From the NCBI GenBank assembly GCA_036023115.1, contig JAYKKT010000089.1:20145001-20209000 (forward strand): 64,000 nucleotides of DNA, in the 5' to 3' direction. Every line of letters starts with the position of its first letter. Positions within the stretch are counted from its first letter, which is position 1. The position numbers and the translations under genes are program-made. Under the pieces are notes generated by a model. It made no database searches and was not told the DNA's origin. It saw only the letters and a program-made list of their open reading frames with translations. The DNA comes from Brasenia schreberi (taxonomy: Eukaryota > Streptophyta > Magnoliopsida > Nymphaeales > Cabombaceae). This document shows, in pieces, positions 31,662-43,400 of this stretch.

Positions 31662-31687
31662 TCACGTCCCACCGGGCGTGCCAATTC
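31662..31687 (-). promoter_or_regulatory. Putative primer-binding site of E3
   Basis: Directly after the 5' LTR on the minus strand: GAATTGGCACGCCCGGTGGG. It matches the E2 site except for a few bases. The primer tRNA was not assigned. Confidence 0.6.
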
Positions 31688-33021
31688 TGTAGACACTGAA
31701 AATCCCCGCCTCTTAGTTCTTAGGCCTGAAGCGGATCCTTTCATGTGTCTAAGTCGTATTTAAGCAAAAGGGCGTGCCAGCTAGCTTACTTAAGCTAGCG
31801 AAGAAATACTTTGAAATCTGACTTCTATCATGGCGACTGTGAGCAAGCAAGCTCTTTTCGTCATAGACCTTCTTGCACCGACGCGCAAGGGTCAGTCTCT
31901 ATGCTTAGAAAATCGAGTTTTTGACATGATAACCTAGGAAAATGTTTGAGGTATTCGATTCAGGATGATTTGTATGGTTTCAAATTTTATTTTCACGTGG
32001 ATTTGCACGTACCTATGTCTTTCCTTTTATCCCTTTTCGGGCCAACTAGGTGTGTGTATGCACACGTGACCTAAGTGGGGCGATTTTGAGCGGGAGTGTG
32101 GGGTTTGCTTTGATGCAATATGCATCCTAACTCGTGGTATGGCGTATATGCAATGCAAACTCATGCAACTCCAAAGGGAAAACCCGAATTAAAAGACAAT
32201 GCGAAAGGGAAATGACTTAATGTAAATTGCAAAAGGGAAATTGCAAAAGGGAAATATGGCTATATCTTAAGAGCGGAAAGGCTCAATTGTGCAAGTGTGT
32301 GCCGTGTATATATGTAAAGACTACGCACACTGCTGAACCTTAAAACCCAAATCTTAAAGACATAGCCGAAAGGGAAATACTTATAATATATATGGGTCCG
32401 AAGGTCACCAACGTGTGCGTGGGTGTTGTGTGTATATTGAAAGACAACTCACACGACTTGTAAATGAAACCCAAATATAATTGCAATATGGCCTTAACTA
32501 AGGTCTTGGGAGTAAGAGCGAAAGCTCAATGTGTGTGAGTGTAGAATTGAAATACTAACAACATCAGGGTATGTTCAAAACGAACGGTTTGTGCGGGGCC
32601 TAACAGCATCAATTCTCCGTCTTGCATTGGGTCTTCGCCAACATTGTCGTCCGCTTCTCTTTTCACCTTCCGGAGATCATTTCAGTAAATGTGTTGATAA
32701 TAGGGGTTTGGATGTTCGAGATTCTGGGGATGAATCTAATACGAGGGCTGATGTGCCGGACTCGACATGTGCTCCGGTTCCGGGCCCTCTTTCGCTCTTC
32801 TGGTCCTACTTTCATCAGGCCAAGTCGCTTTGTGGGGTTTCAAAACATCTTTTAAAAGGTTTTAAAACTATATAATATATATTTTAAAATATATATAGTT
32901 TAAACATATGTACAGGGTTGCTTGAAAGGCTCTTGGGTTTCTTGACTCAAAATAGCCCTTTGGGGCAGCTTTCGCAAAACCAGGTGTTTTTGAAAAATTG
33001 TGAGATTTTGGGGTGTTTACA
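31688..33021 (-). repeat. 5' LTR of E3, internally deleted to 1334 bp
   Basis: It starts TGTAAACACC at 33021 and ends GTGTCTACA at 31688, so both termini are present. About 2 kb are missing in the middle: near 32560 the 109-bp repeat region joins directly to the U3 segment with CGAACGGTTTGTGCGGGGCC. The TATA box, C/G hairpin and GTAAGT sites are all lost. The right flank is GTCTC. Confidence 0.85.
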
Positions 33022-34588
33022 GTCTCCCACTTTGAAGTGGCGAGGTCTCATATGCTTCTCATAGTGTCGGGCTACCCGTTGCCGGTATGCATGTGCATGA
33101 TCCATGGCAAGGAGCCTTCTCTCATCTAATAAATCAAGCTCGGCCATTCTAGCATGCTATAGCATCTCTAGAGGAAGGTCGAGTGCAACTGATGTATGAA
33201 ATGAATAAAGTTTGGTATGAATGGGGAGAATGGTGTTTGTGCCACAGACCAACTCAAATGGCGTGGCATTTGTGGGAGTTCGGATGGATGTCCTATAAGC
33301 CCATAAGGCTTCATCCAACTTCTCATGCCATGTTCTACCGTTCTCTAAAGTTTTCTCAATAATGCTTATGAGAGTCTTATTGGTGGCTTCGACTTGGCCG
33401 TTGCCTTAAGGGTAGTAAGGCGATGAGAAGTGGTGAGTTATGCCATACGTGTTACATAACTTAACCATCCTCTCGTTTTTGAAGGGGGTGCCATTGTCAG
33501 ACACTAAGTCTTTTGGAACCCCAAATCGAGCCAAAATATTTTTCTTAATGAATGCCACCACATGTTGCCCTGGACATTAGTCAGGGAGGTAGCTTCAACC
33601 CATTTGGAAAAGTATTCAATGGCTGCTAGTATAAACCTATGCCCATTTGAAGCATTTGGAAATATTGGTCCTATGATGTCAAACGCCCACATGGTGAATG
33701 GCCAGGGGCTGACCACGGAATGTAGGGTGGATGATGGGATATGAATGGCGTGTCCATGCACTTGACATGGATGACACTTCCTAACATGGTCATGGCAATT
33801 CTACTTTAGAGTGGACCAAAAATAACCCGCTCTAAGTATTTTTATTGCCATCATATTGGCATTCACATGTCCTCCACATTCTCCATCGTGGAATTCATGC
33901 ATCACTATCCTAGCCTCCTCAAGGTCGACACACCTCAGTAAGATGCCAGTAAAACTCTTTTTGTAAAGAACCCCTCCCAAAATAAAATATCGAGTTGAAA
34001 TTTTTCGAATAAAAGCTTTGTCTTTGGATGAAGCGAATTCTGAAAATCCTCTGTTTTCTAAGAACTCTTTAATGTCTTGAAACTAGGGTTTTTCAGTGAA
34101 AGTTGTGTTGTTTTGGCAAATCTCCAAATCATGTGTGGATGGAGTGGGTGAGTGCCATATTTCTAAGGATCGGGTTCCCAAAGTGGGATCGACCCTTAGG
34201 GCTGAGCCCAAGGATGAGAGGGCATCAGCTATGCCATTATCCTCTCTTCCTACGTGTGTGAGTGTACACGATTTGAACGACTCGATCAGCTTGGTGGCCA
34301 ATTCGTGGTATGGGAGAAGTTTTTTATTTTTGACTTGCCAAATTTTTAACACTTAGTTTATGACAAGTAAAGAATCTCCAAAGACTTCGATGCATGATGC
34401 CCCTAGAGTTTTCGAAATTTTTAAGCCTTGTACGAGTGCTTCATACTCGGCTGTGTTGTTGGAACATTTGAAATCTAGGCGAATGGCGATGGGTATTTCT
34501 CCATTTTCAGGGGATATGAGGATGATTCCTGCCCCAACCCCTCTTTGGTTTCGTGCCCCATCGAAATGCATCTTCCACACTTGGTTTT
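33022..34588 (-). pseudogene. aRNase H and integrase remnant, element E4
   Basis: aRNH shows FDGARNQRGVGAG, NNTAEYEALVQGL, FGDSLLV and REDNGIADALSSL (all acidic residues kept), then integrase with HAIHIPSSTLHSVV, MWAFDIIGP and NASNGHRF. Stops and frameshifts separate the parts (for example at 34353, 34080 and near 33570). E3 is inserted in the integrase C-terminal part at HFEVGD. The left part of E4 is not found, and the break at 34588 leads into unrelated sequence. It is more diverged than E1-E3. Confidence 0.8.
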
Positions 34589-35040
34589 CACTTGAACAAT
34601 CAAGCAAAAGTAATTTTTCAAAAGGACTTAATTTGAGCAGGTTCAAAATGAAGCTAATATTTTCAAAAGCAAAAGTCAAAAGGCATAAACATCATAAGTG
34701 TGTCACGATATCAAAATTGAAATCCAAGAATAGTAATTCTAACCATGGAGGCAACAACTCTAAGAGATTGAGTCATAGGTGCACAACACTAGGGTCATTG
34801 CGCATATCCTTGCCTTTAGATCATTTTTAAGAAATATTATCTTATAATCCATATAAAATTAGATTTTAAGAATAATACCTCCAGCAATCATGGAAAGACT
34901 CAAAATGATTAAGCCGTATGAGCATGACACTGAAAGCATCATGCTAATCCCTATCTTTAGACCCTTTTTAAGAGATATGACCTTATCCTCCATACAAAAC
35001 CAATCAATCAAAATCCAATAAATATTATGGATAATATTTC
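34589..35040 (-). other. Noncoding region with a diverged duplication, element E5
   Basis: No gene is visible. Two related segments (about 34775-34870 and 34905-35000) share a TCTTTAGA, TTTTTAAGA, ATATTAT pattern and form a diverged direct duplication. Its place after the integrase end of E5 on the minus strand fits a 3' noncoding region. Confidence 0.35.
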
Positions 35041-35960
35041 TTTAAATACTGGATGTTTATTGGATCAAACAAGTTTTACCATCAATATCACTCAGTCAAT
35101 AGGAATTACTAGAAGTAACCCTTCTTAAAATATAAGGTCCCTCCAATTAGGATGCTACTTACCTAAAGGATGAGGGCATCTATGATGTATCAATTTAAGA
35201 TCAACATTAGCTATTTGGATTTTTCATGCATAAATGTACTTGGCATAATGCCTAGAGACTCGACATCTATACAATTGTTTATGTTCATCAACAAGTAATT
35301 GCCTCTCATCTAAAAGATCTAACTCTAGTAATTGGGTTTCATGCTGGACATGAGTCGATATCTTAAGAAATGCAGCCATGTGGAGAGAAGGCAACTGAAC
35401 CTAGATAGGTAATACAACTTTTATGCCATACACTAGCACAAAAGGTGTGACATTAGTAGGATTCCTGATGGAAGTTTTACGTTCTCATAATGCATCAAGG
35501 AGCTTTTCATACCAAGCTCGACCCTGACTAATGGTTTTCTCTATGTCAATGAGGGTTTTATTGGTTGCCTCTACCTAACCATTCTCTTGGGGATAGTGAG
35601 GTAAGAAAAAATATTGGATAATACCAAGTGAAGATACACTTATTCTTGAAATGAGTCTCATTGCCACAAATAATATCTCTAGGAACACCAAAATGATATA
35701 CAATACTTCTCCTAGTAAATGAAGCTACATGTTGTCCTAAAACTGTAGAAAGGATACAACTTCGACTCATTTGGTAAAGTACTTTGTAACAACTAAGATA
35801 ATCGATGCACGTGAAAATACGGGACTGATAACATCAGATGCCTAAATGGAAAAAGAACAAGAACTAACTATTGAATGCAACTCTGATGCATGTGCATGAA
35901 TGGCATGATGGTGAATTCTATGAAGTTTCCTCCTACTAAGCTATAGGGTTTTTCTCGATG
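35041..35960 (-). pseudogene. Decayed integrase of diverged Gypsy element E5
   Basis: On the minus strand, with many stops and shifts, one can read AIHAHAS, VISPVFSRASIILVVTKYF, QHVASFTRRSIVYHFGVPRD, EATNKTLIDIEKTIS, WYEKLLDALWERKTSIRNPT and LVYGIKVVLPI, which match the order of the E1 integrase at clearly lower identity. It belongs to a different, older family of the same branch. RT, RNase H and aRNH, expected to its right, were not recognised. Confidence 0.65.
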
Positions 35961-36454
35961 CTTTGAGTTTCGACCAAATTCATGAAGGGTGACTCTAAGA
36001 GTGTCCTAAACAACCTAGGAACTCTAAGGACAAAAGAAGACTGACATACTTTTATTTTCTTAACTTTTATTGTTTTTAAATTTTTATTTTCATATTTTTA
36101 TTCTTGGAATAATAATATACAAGATTAGGTAAGCTCAGGTGTTTAGAAGAAGGGTCAAGACCAAGGTAGATCAGGCGGAGTAAGGGCATCAGAAGTGCAT
36201 TCTTAAGGGACGTGGTTTGCAAGTGTATGTCCCTATCTAGGACAATGATGATCAGGATAGTTAGGGACCCATGATACATTAGCTAGATAAATTGAGGGTA
36301 GAGTGTATCTCAATAACGAAGTGAAAGAATAAGATATAGACAAGTCTAAGGATAGAATGGAGTCTAATGATCAACTATGAAAATAAGAGACTTTACTAGA
36401 TAGGGTAATTGGGAGAGTAGACTCAGATATGTTTGTCCCAACAAGAGAGATAGA

Positions 36455-37279
36455 TCAATGGTCAAGATTTATCCTAGTGGGTACAACTAAAGGATGATCC
36501 AAGTCTACCCCTAGAGTGAATGATGGAGTGTCAAGTGGGCCCGTTGGAGTAGAGGATGATGACACACTAGAGGGTGGACTATGAGAAGGCGAAGACTCTA
36601 ATGGTAGATCCTGATTGGGAGAAGATATACATAGAGAGGGAGGACAAGGTTCATCTACTGAAACATGACAACTGATTGAGAAGGAGAGAATGGAACTAGG
36701 TTTGTCTACCCCAAATGAGTGAGTAGAAGGATGTTGGCCATTGAGATCAACATTATCATGGTCTATGAGTTTGTTCTGACTCAACTAAGCTAAGGTCACT
36801 TGTGAAGTAGGGTCATGATAGAGATTAGTGATGACCGATTATGGGTAGCATCACTGAAGGAAGACTGAGAAGATAAGTCTGACGCAATGAGTGTATCCTT
36901 AATATGGTCGAGGGGTCTCTCAAATCCATGTATGACCACTAGTAGAGCTAATACTATTGTAGGATTGATAGGGGTAGCTATTTGATTGTAAGATAAAGAG
37001 AATAATGCCTTTGAGACCTTAACATTGGTTGCAAAAGGATCTTCTTCTACATCAATGACCTCAAATATTTTGTTGGTATAAAACATTAGCTTCTAAAGCA
37101 ATATTGATGGAACACGGTAATTTGAATGTATCTAATCTCTCAAGTAATCAGGAATAACTTGAGTTAGCATTAACTATGAAAAAAATGGTGGTTGAAGTCT
37201 TTGAGCCTACCTTGATAGCTATTACTCACATGATAACTAAGGGTTCCTCTTGAAAATCAGATAACTTGAGGTTCGTCGA
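36455..37279 (-). pseudogene. C-terminal protease part and linker of E5
   Basis: Minus-strand reading at 37279-37090 gives KLSDFQEEPLVI, then VIAIKVGSKTSTTIFFIVNA, SSYS and LLER, which follow the spacing of the LLGRPW end of Gypsy proteases. The frame then runs into an acidic segment (IFEVIDVEEDPFATNVKVSK) and a Ser/Pro-rich segment (about 36784-36455). I read these as the protease end and protease-RT linker of E5; the Ser/Pro-rich part alone has no recognisable domain. Confidence 0.45.
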
Positions 37280-40200
37280 TGTAAACACCTCGAAATCCCA
37301 CGAATTCCTTAAAACAAACCTGGTTTTGTAAAAGCAGCCCCAAAGGGCCATTTTAAGTCTGGAAACCCAGGAGCCTTCCAGACAACCCTGTATATATGTT
37401 TTAAACTTTGTCTTTCAAAAACATATGATATGGCTTTTAAAAACCTTTTAAAACATGTTTTGAAACCCCGAAGTGGCTTGGCCCGAACAAGACAGGACCA
37501 GGAAAGCTAAGAAGAGCCCGGAACCGGAGCACACGTCGAGCCCGGCACAGCAACTCTTGTATCTGATTCACACCCCAAGATCTCGAACGTCCAAGACCCT
37601 ATTCTTATCAAAATAGCATTTGAAGTCATCTCCGGAAGGCAGAAACGGAGGCGGACGACTATGTTGGCGAAGACCCAACGCAGACGGAGTACTGATGCTG
37701 TCAGGCCCTGCACGAATCGTCCGTTTCGAACCCAGCTCGAAGGAGTCAGAGTTCAGTTTGGATTGGATCTGGACCATATATATCCAGATCCCAATCCAAA
37801 CCCATATGTGGACTTGGATTTGGATTTGGATCCAGAGATCCAATCCAATATCCATATCCATGGCCCACATCACCTTCTCATAAATGGAGGTGGGGCCCAC
37901 TTGAGTTTCACGTGGGATATTGGGCATGAGAGAGAGTGGGGATGGAAAATATCAAGAGTGTTGTATTAAGCTTGACTTGTGTGTCAAGTTTGGGTTTAAT
38001 CACGTGGGTTAGCCTTTTAAGCTTGTAATTAGCTAAAACCTAACCTAGGGCTGCACCAACATGAGGTGGTCAAGGTCTATGGGCCATGCTAAGGGAGCTC
38101 CTTCACCTAAACCTAACCCAAAATGCCTAATCCTAGCCTAAACCCCTAATCCACCCCTAATTTGAACCTAATCACCTAACCCACTTCCCTAATCCCATCC
38201 TAATCCCAACCTAATCACCTAACCCACTTCCCTAATCCTTCCCTAAACCTAGATTAATTTCCCTAATCCTAGCCTAAACCTAGCCTAATCACCTAGCCTA
38301 ACTCACTAAACCTCACCCTAAAACCCAACCACCTAACCTAGCCCTAAACCCCTAAACCACCCTTAGCCCACAATCTACCCAAACCCCTAGTTTTCAAAAT
38401 ATCTGGCCCAACCCTTTTCAGCCCACCTTATCTACATACCACCCTACCTAAACCACCTAACCACTACCCTCAGCCCAGCCCTAACCGACCTACCCATCCC
38501 CTATTTAAACCCCCCCCCCCTTGGGGGCGGGTTTTCAAGGTAGAAGGCCCTGACCTCAGCCCAGCCAATTCCACTCTCCACCTGCTCCACCAGCTCTACC
38601 TGCACCGCCACCTTCCCTCTTCCATCCACCACCATTCCCCAGTCGGACGCCACCACCTTCACCCAATCGAACCAGCCGAGCTCCCATCCACACCCGGCTT
38701 CTCCTTGCCTTCCACCGCCTCTCCCCATTCGGTAAGTACCCTGCACCTTACCTAGCCCCTTCTCTACTCCCTCTCCACTCCCAGCCACCCACCATACCAT
38801 CACCTTACCCACCCAACAGCCCCTCGCCGCCATCACTCCCACTCGGCCAAACCTTAGCCGCCCCAACCGTTTGCCCCCTACCTAACTCACCTCAACCATA
38901 CCTGGCCACCCTATTAGATTTCCTAAGACTTGCCCGTGACACTCCCTTAAACCTACTATTCCCACTATCACCTAGCCCCATCCCCTAACTAGCTACCTTC
39001 CCATACTCCAGCCTTAGTCACCCTAGCAGCCCGCCACCACCACTTTAACTTAGCCGAACCTAGCACAACTCAAACTGCCGGCCACTACCTTCCCCTAGGT
39101 GTCCCATTCGGCCTTCCCACAAACTCTCCTTTAGGTCCAGTTTCCCTAAACTCTCAACTCCCCTAGTGACCCTAAAAACTCACTCGTTCAGCCCCTTTAA
39201 CCCCCCACCTCGAGGCGACATCCACTTGCAACCGGCCACCTTCGAGGCGTCCATCCCGCGCCCCACTTGCAGCCGGCCAGCACCTTTGATCACCTATCTT
39301 CGCGGAGCTCCCGTTTGCAGCCCAAGGCGAAGGTCAAGCCCACGCTCAAGCAAGGCCTCTACGGACCAGCTACTCGTAAGTGCCTAAACTCGGTCCTTTG
39401 TTGTATACTTGCTTGAGATTCAATTTGATACAGGGTTGTAATAACGGAGCATAGTCTCCCCCCGCTTGTAATAACGTGGCTTGGCACAACCACACACGTG
39501 CACTCTCTTAGTCGTGCACGATTTTGAACACACACGGGCCTAATCAGCCCCTAATACATAAGTGTGTATATATACTTTCATTTTCGAAGGATTTTTGTTT
39601 AAGTTGGGTGCGTTGTCTTTCAATTCAAGCACTCACACACATTGAGCTTTCGCTCTTAGTTGAAAGACCCAAGTAAGGGCCGACCTATACTATTTGGGTT
39701 TCATTTCTTGTCGTGTGAGTAAGTCTTTCAATTCAAGCACTCTCACACACATTGAGCTTTCGCTCTTATTTGAAAGACCCAAGTAAGGGCCGACCTATAC
39801 TATTTGGGTTTCATTTCATGTCGTGTGAGTAAGTCTTTCAATTCAAGCACTTTCACACACATTGAGCCTTCGCTCTTACTCCCAAGACCTTAGTAAAGGC
39901 CTTATTGCAGTTATATTTGGGTTTAATTTCATGTCGTGTGTGTAGTACTTCAATTCAAGCACTCTCACACACATTGAGCCTTCGCTCTTACTCCCAAGAC
40001 CTTAGTCAAGGCCATACTGCAATTTATATTTGGGTTTAATTTCATGTCGTGTGTGTAAGTCTTTCAATTCAAGCACGCACCCACATTGAGCCTTCGCTCT
40101 TATTTGCAAGACCCGAGTAAGGGCTCCTATACATAATCTATATACATATCTCCCTTCGGTTATTTCCCTTCGGTTATTTCCCTTCAGTCATTTCCCTTCA

Positions 40201-40716
40201 GTATTGTCTTTACATTTCGGGTTGTCCCTTTGGAGTAGCGTGAGTTTGCATTGCATCTACGCCATACCACGAGGTAGGACGCATATTGCATCGAAGCAAG
40301 CCCCGCTCGAATTCGCCCATGTAGTGGAGTGTTCATAACACACAAACTAGGTGGCCCGAAAAGGGATAAAAGAAAAGACTTAGGCACGTGCAAATCCACG
40401 TGATCTAAAATATGCAATCGCATCTTAAAGACCCGAAATAGACACCTCGAACCGCTTCATAGACTTTCTCTCCAAAAAACTCGATTTTTGCAAAGCGTAC
40501 AGACTGACCCTTGCGCATCGGTGCAAGAAGGTCTGCGACGACAAGAGCTTACTTGCTCACAGTCACCACGTTTAGAAATCAGTGTTAAAAATATCTTCGC
40601 TAGCTTAGGTAAGCTAGCTGGCACGCCCTGTTTGTATACATAGGCCTTAGACACACGAGAGGATCCACTCCGAGCCCCGAAAAAGGCGAAGAGGCGGGGA
40701 TTTTCGCGCGTCTACA
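37280..40716 (+). repeat. Solo LTR S2, duplication GTCGA
   Basis: It runs from TGTAAACACCTC to GCGCGTCTACA (3437 bp). Both flanks read GTCGA (37275-37279 and 40717-40721). It contains the dyad near 37763-37790, CCTAACC-like tract, TATTTAAA at 38512-38519 followed by a C run, TT and GGGGGC, GTAAGT sites near 38731 and 39376, and about five 109-bp units (39608-40095). No internal element sequence is present. It sits in the protease of E5 and does not disturb the order on either side. Confidence 0.95.
38512..38519 (+). promoter_or_regulatory. LTR TATA-like box (S2)
   Basis: TATTTAAA in the place of TATATAAA of the other LTRs, followed by ten or more C, TT and GGGGGC. The single changed base would probably weaken it. 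Confidence 0.5.
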
Positions 40717-40880
40717 GTCGAGATTAAATCAACAGTGTCCTCTTGATCTATTGCAACATGTTACTCGATGTTACATTCAATACAGCACCACCATCCATGA
40801 AAACCTGCCTAAAAGGGTGATCGTTCACCTCTACGGTAACGTACAATGATCATAAATGTCTCATCATAGTGCTTGGTGGT
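40717..40880 (-). pseudogene. N-terminal protease part of E5
   Basis: On the minus strand: LYVTVEVNDHPFRQVFMDGG, then AVLNVTSSNM. This is the active-site region of a Gypsy aspartic protease with DGG in place of DSG, as in E2. The reading continues across solo LTR S2 into 37279, which supports a single original protease. Confidence 0.65.
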
Positions 40881-42114
40881 TTCTCAAATACCATTGGAAT
40901 ATCAACACTACTGACCCAAGACTTCTAATTAGGTTCTTCTACTAGAAAATCATCTTCTAAAATAAGTTGAGCATCTCCTCTAGTAGCACAACTCACCAGC
41001 AAAACCATAATTATCCCTTTTGAAAAGTACAAAAGACCTTTGTGATCGTCATTGACATCTTTACCGGATATGTACATCTCAACCTTCCAATTGTGGGTTA
41101 CTTGCCAATTTGCATCTGCAACATTTTAATAACCTCGATCGATAATGAATTGTGTGAATTTAAAACAATTCTTACATATCTCAAAAACTCATATACACTC
41201 GGTTCAATCTCTACATTACGTTGTATCTTGAAGTTTGTGATGCATCTCTAACCCCATAATCTCCTCTTTTTGCTCATAGACCTCTTACTCTGGCTTCTCA
41301 TTTTCCTTTGCATGATATGTGAAGTCCTTCTCACTACAAAATGTTTAGACCCTCTATTTTCCATCTTGTGTCTTCTTTCTTAGGATTAAAAACAGCTCAC
41401 CAATCTTTCTTTCATTCCTTGAGAACTGCTTCAACCCATTCGTCTAGGTCCTCGAGTAGAAAATATGATTCTCAGTGTCCACTTTTGGCTCACATATCCC
41501 TTTAGAACTATGTGATCATTCATAGATGCCCTTCAAAGGATCAAATGAATATGAATCCCTCTTTTCCATTTGAGGTCTAATTGGCTTAGAGGGTCAAGAA
41601 CTTTGTCTCCATCTCTAGAGATAATCATGCTTTGATTCCTTGTTAGAGTCAACAACGATTCGAGAATAATCATTCGAACGATTTTTTTGAATGACCACTA
41701 GAGAACCCAACATGTTCCAATTGCCTTCTATATTGAACCCTCCTTCATTGAGCACGGCATTTTTGTGTACGAGTAATTGGCAAACAATCAAATGAGGATT
41801 AGGTGGATGGCCAAGAATTCTTTTAACAATACTCAACTCTTGAGAAGTCATTTTGAGGCTTGATAATTCAACTTTGTATATGAAGACAGTTTTCACCAAT
41901 CGAAATATGCAAGCAAGTTAGATCATTATGTACTCATACATCAACAGTTTGAGGTGGGTGTCGATGATGCTAGCAAATCATCTATCTTGAGATAGCTCTT
42001 TCTCGAGAATACTCCAAGGTCACAAACAATGGGCTTCCATGCTCGTCGACTTGGGCTAACTCTTTGATGATAAAATTGTTGATTATATGGCCTGAAGTGA
42101 AACCCCATATTATA
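40881..42114 (-). other. Gag-protease linker of E5, decayed
   Basis: No complete gene is visible. Minus-strand reading gives only short frames, the longest at 41899-41615 (95 residues, no known motif). The place between gag and protease suggests a decayed linker. Confidence 0.35.
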
Positions 42115-43400
42115 TCATGCTTTCACTTGGTGAGACCAAAGATTCCCATGGACATGACCTTGAGCTTGGTATGTGGGATGACTTGACAAATGAATTAGTA
42201 TGGGGAAATCACATTCGTTTGTTGGCTCCAACTTCTCAGTAGACACCATGTGTTCTGATCTCATTTGATCGAGAAACATATGTGATAACGATTGACTTCT
42301 CACACCTAGAGTAAATTGAGTTTATTGTTCATGTTCCATTGTAATGGTGCATAGTGGCAACATAAGACACTCTTTCATTACAACTAATATAGGCAAGAAT
42401 GGATTTGCATCAATATGAAGTTTTTTGTCTAAAAACTTAAGACATTCATCCCTAATAGCTTGTTGTATGATTGAGTGGAACTTAATACATTGATTTATGC
42501 CATGAGATATAAGATTGTTCCATTTACAGTATTGTACCATCTTCTTGAGCTCATCTTGGGATGGTACTGAATGTTCATCTGACAAATGGATTTATCGATC
42601 CTTCAAAAACAAATCAAAGATCTGATAAGTTTCTTTCTCATCGGCTTCTTTCTCTTTCCCTTTTGTAGGCCAAAGAGCTTTAAAAATATAAGGAGGTCTT
42701 TGTGTTAACTCGGTATTCATGACCTCGATCGAGTCAAAGTCATCATCGGTATCTTGTATCATATCTTTCAAGCAAGAAATAAGAGCTTGTCGTTGGTTGT
42801 GCCTTGGGATTTCTTGCTTGTTCCTTGATGCATCCCGTGCATTCAGGATGTATTTAACCTTTGTTGCTCAGTTAGCCAATTAGACTAGAGTTGAGTAGAA
42901 AGGTCTTCCTAAACCCTTCTTAATCTTTATTTGCATGCAATTACGTGCCAAGGGTACATAATGGAGCCCAGTAAACTCTATATGGCAACGCGTGACCAAC
43001 TAATAGAACTTCTCGAAAATAACTTTTATAGTTTCTCCAGCTTTTGGATCAAGATTCATTAGATCTATAGGTATTGACTAAGGATGGATCTTATTGCAAT
43101 GCTTGATAAATGCCTTTTACATCTCATCCCATGTTTGGATAAATGCAAGTTTCAACGAAGTGTGCCAAGGATAGGCTTGATCAATGAGGAAAGAGACAAA
43201 AAGCTTAAGTTTGTGGATCCCACTGTTACTCAACCCCTCGCACTCCACCTAGTCAGGGTATGACTTACAATCCACTTCTGTATCAAGACTTTGTAGCTCT
43301 ATTCCAAAAATGTTTCAAACCAAGTTGATAACTCCATCTTGATTCATTAGGGCATCTTCTAACTCTAGAGTTTGATTCGGCATCTAATTACCGAATGTAA
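42115..43400 (-). pseudogene. gag: Decayed gag of E5
   Basis: On the minus strand, capsid-like text appears at about 43320-42860 (QAYPWHTSLKLAFIQTWDEM, AFIKHCNKIHP, LDPKAGETIKVIFEKFY) and a zinc-knuckle-like segment at 42585-42322 (VQYCKWNNLISHGINQC, then AIRDECLKFLDKKLHIDANP). This C-H-C pattern followed by a KFxDKK segment is typical for gags of this plant Gypsy branch. Several stops and shifts are present. Confidence 0.65.

Larger units (their letters stand above)
19043..33021 (-). mobile_element. Tat/Retand-like Ty3/Gypsy retrotransposon E3
   Basis: Read on the minus strand: 5' LTR (33021-31688, internally deleted), primer site, gag (31554-29899), protease, Lys-rich linker, RT and RNase H (to 26775), then a nested solo LTR (26774-23962), aRNH, integrase, 3' noncoding region and 3' LTR (21242-19043, truncated). 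The domain order is the same as E2. The element sits in the integrase of E4; the right flank is GTCTC, the matching left flank is lost. Every coding domain carries stops, frameshifts or deletions. Confidence 0.85.
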
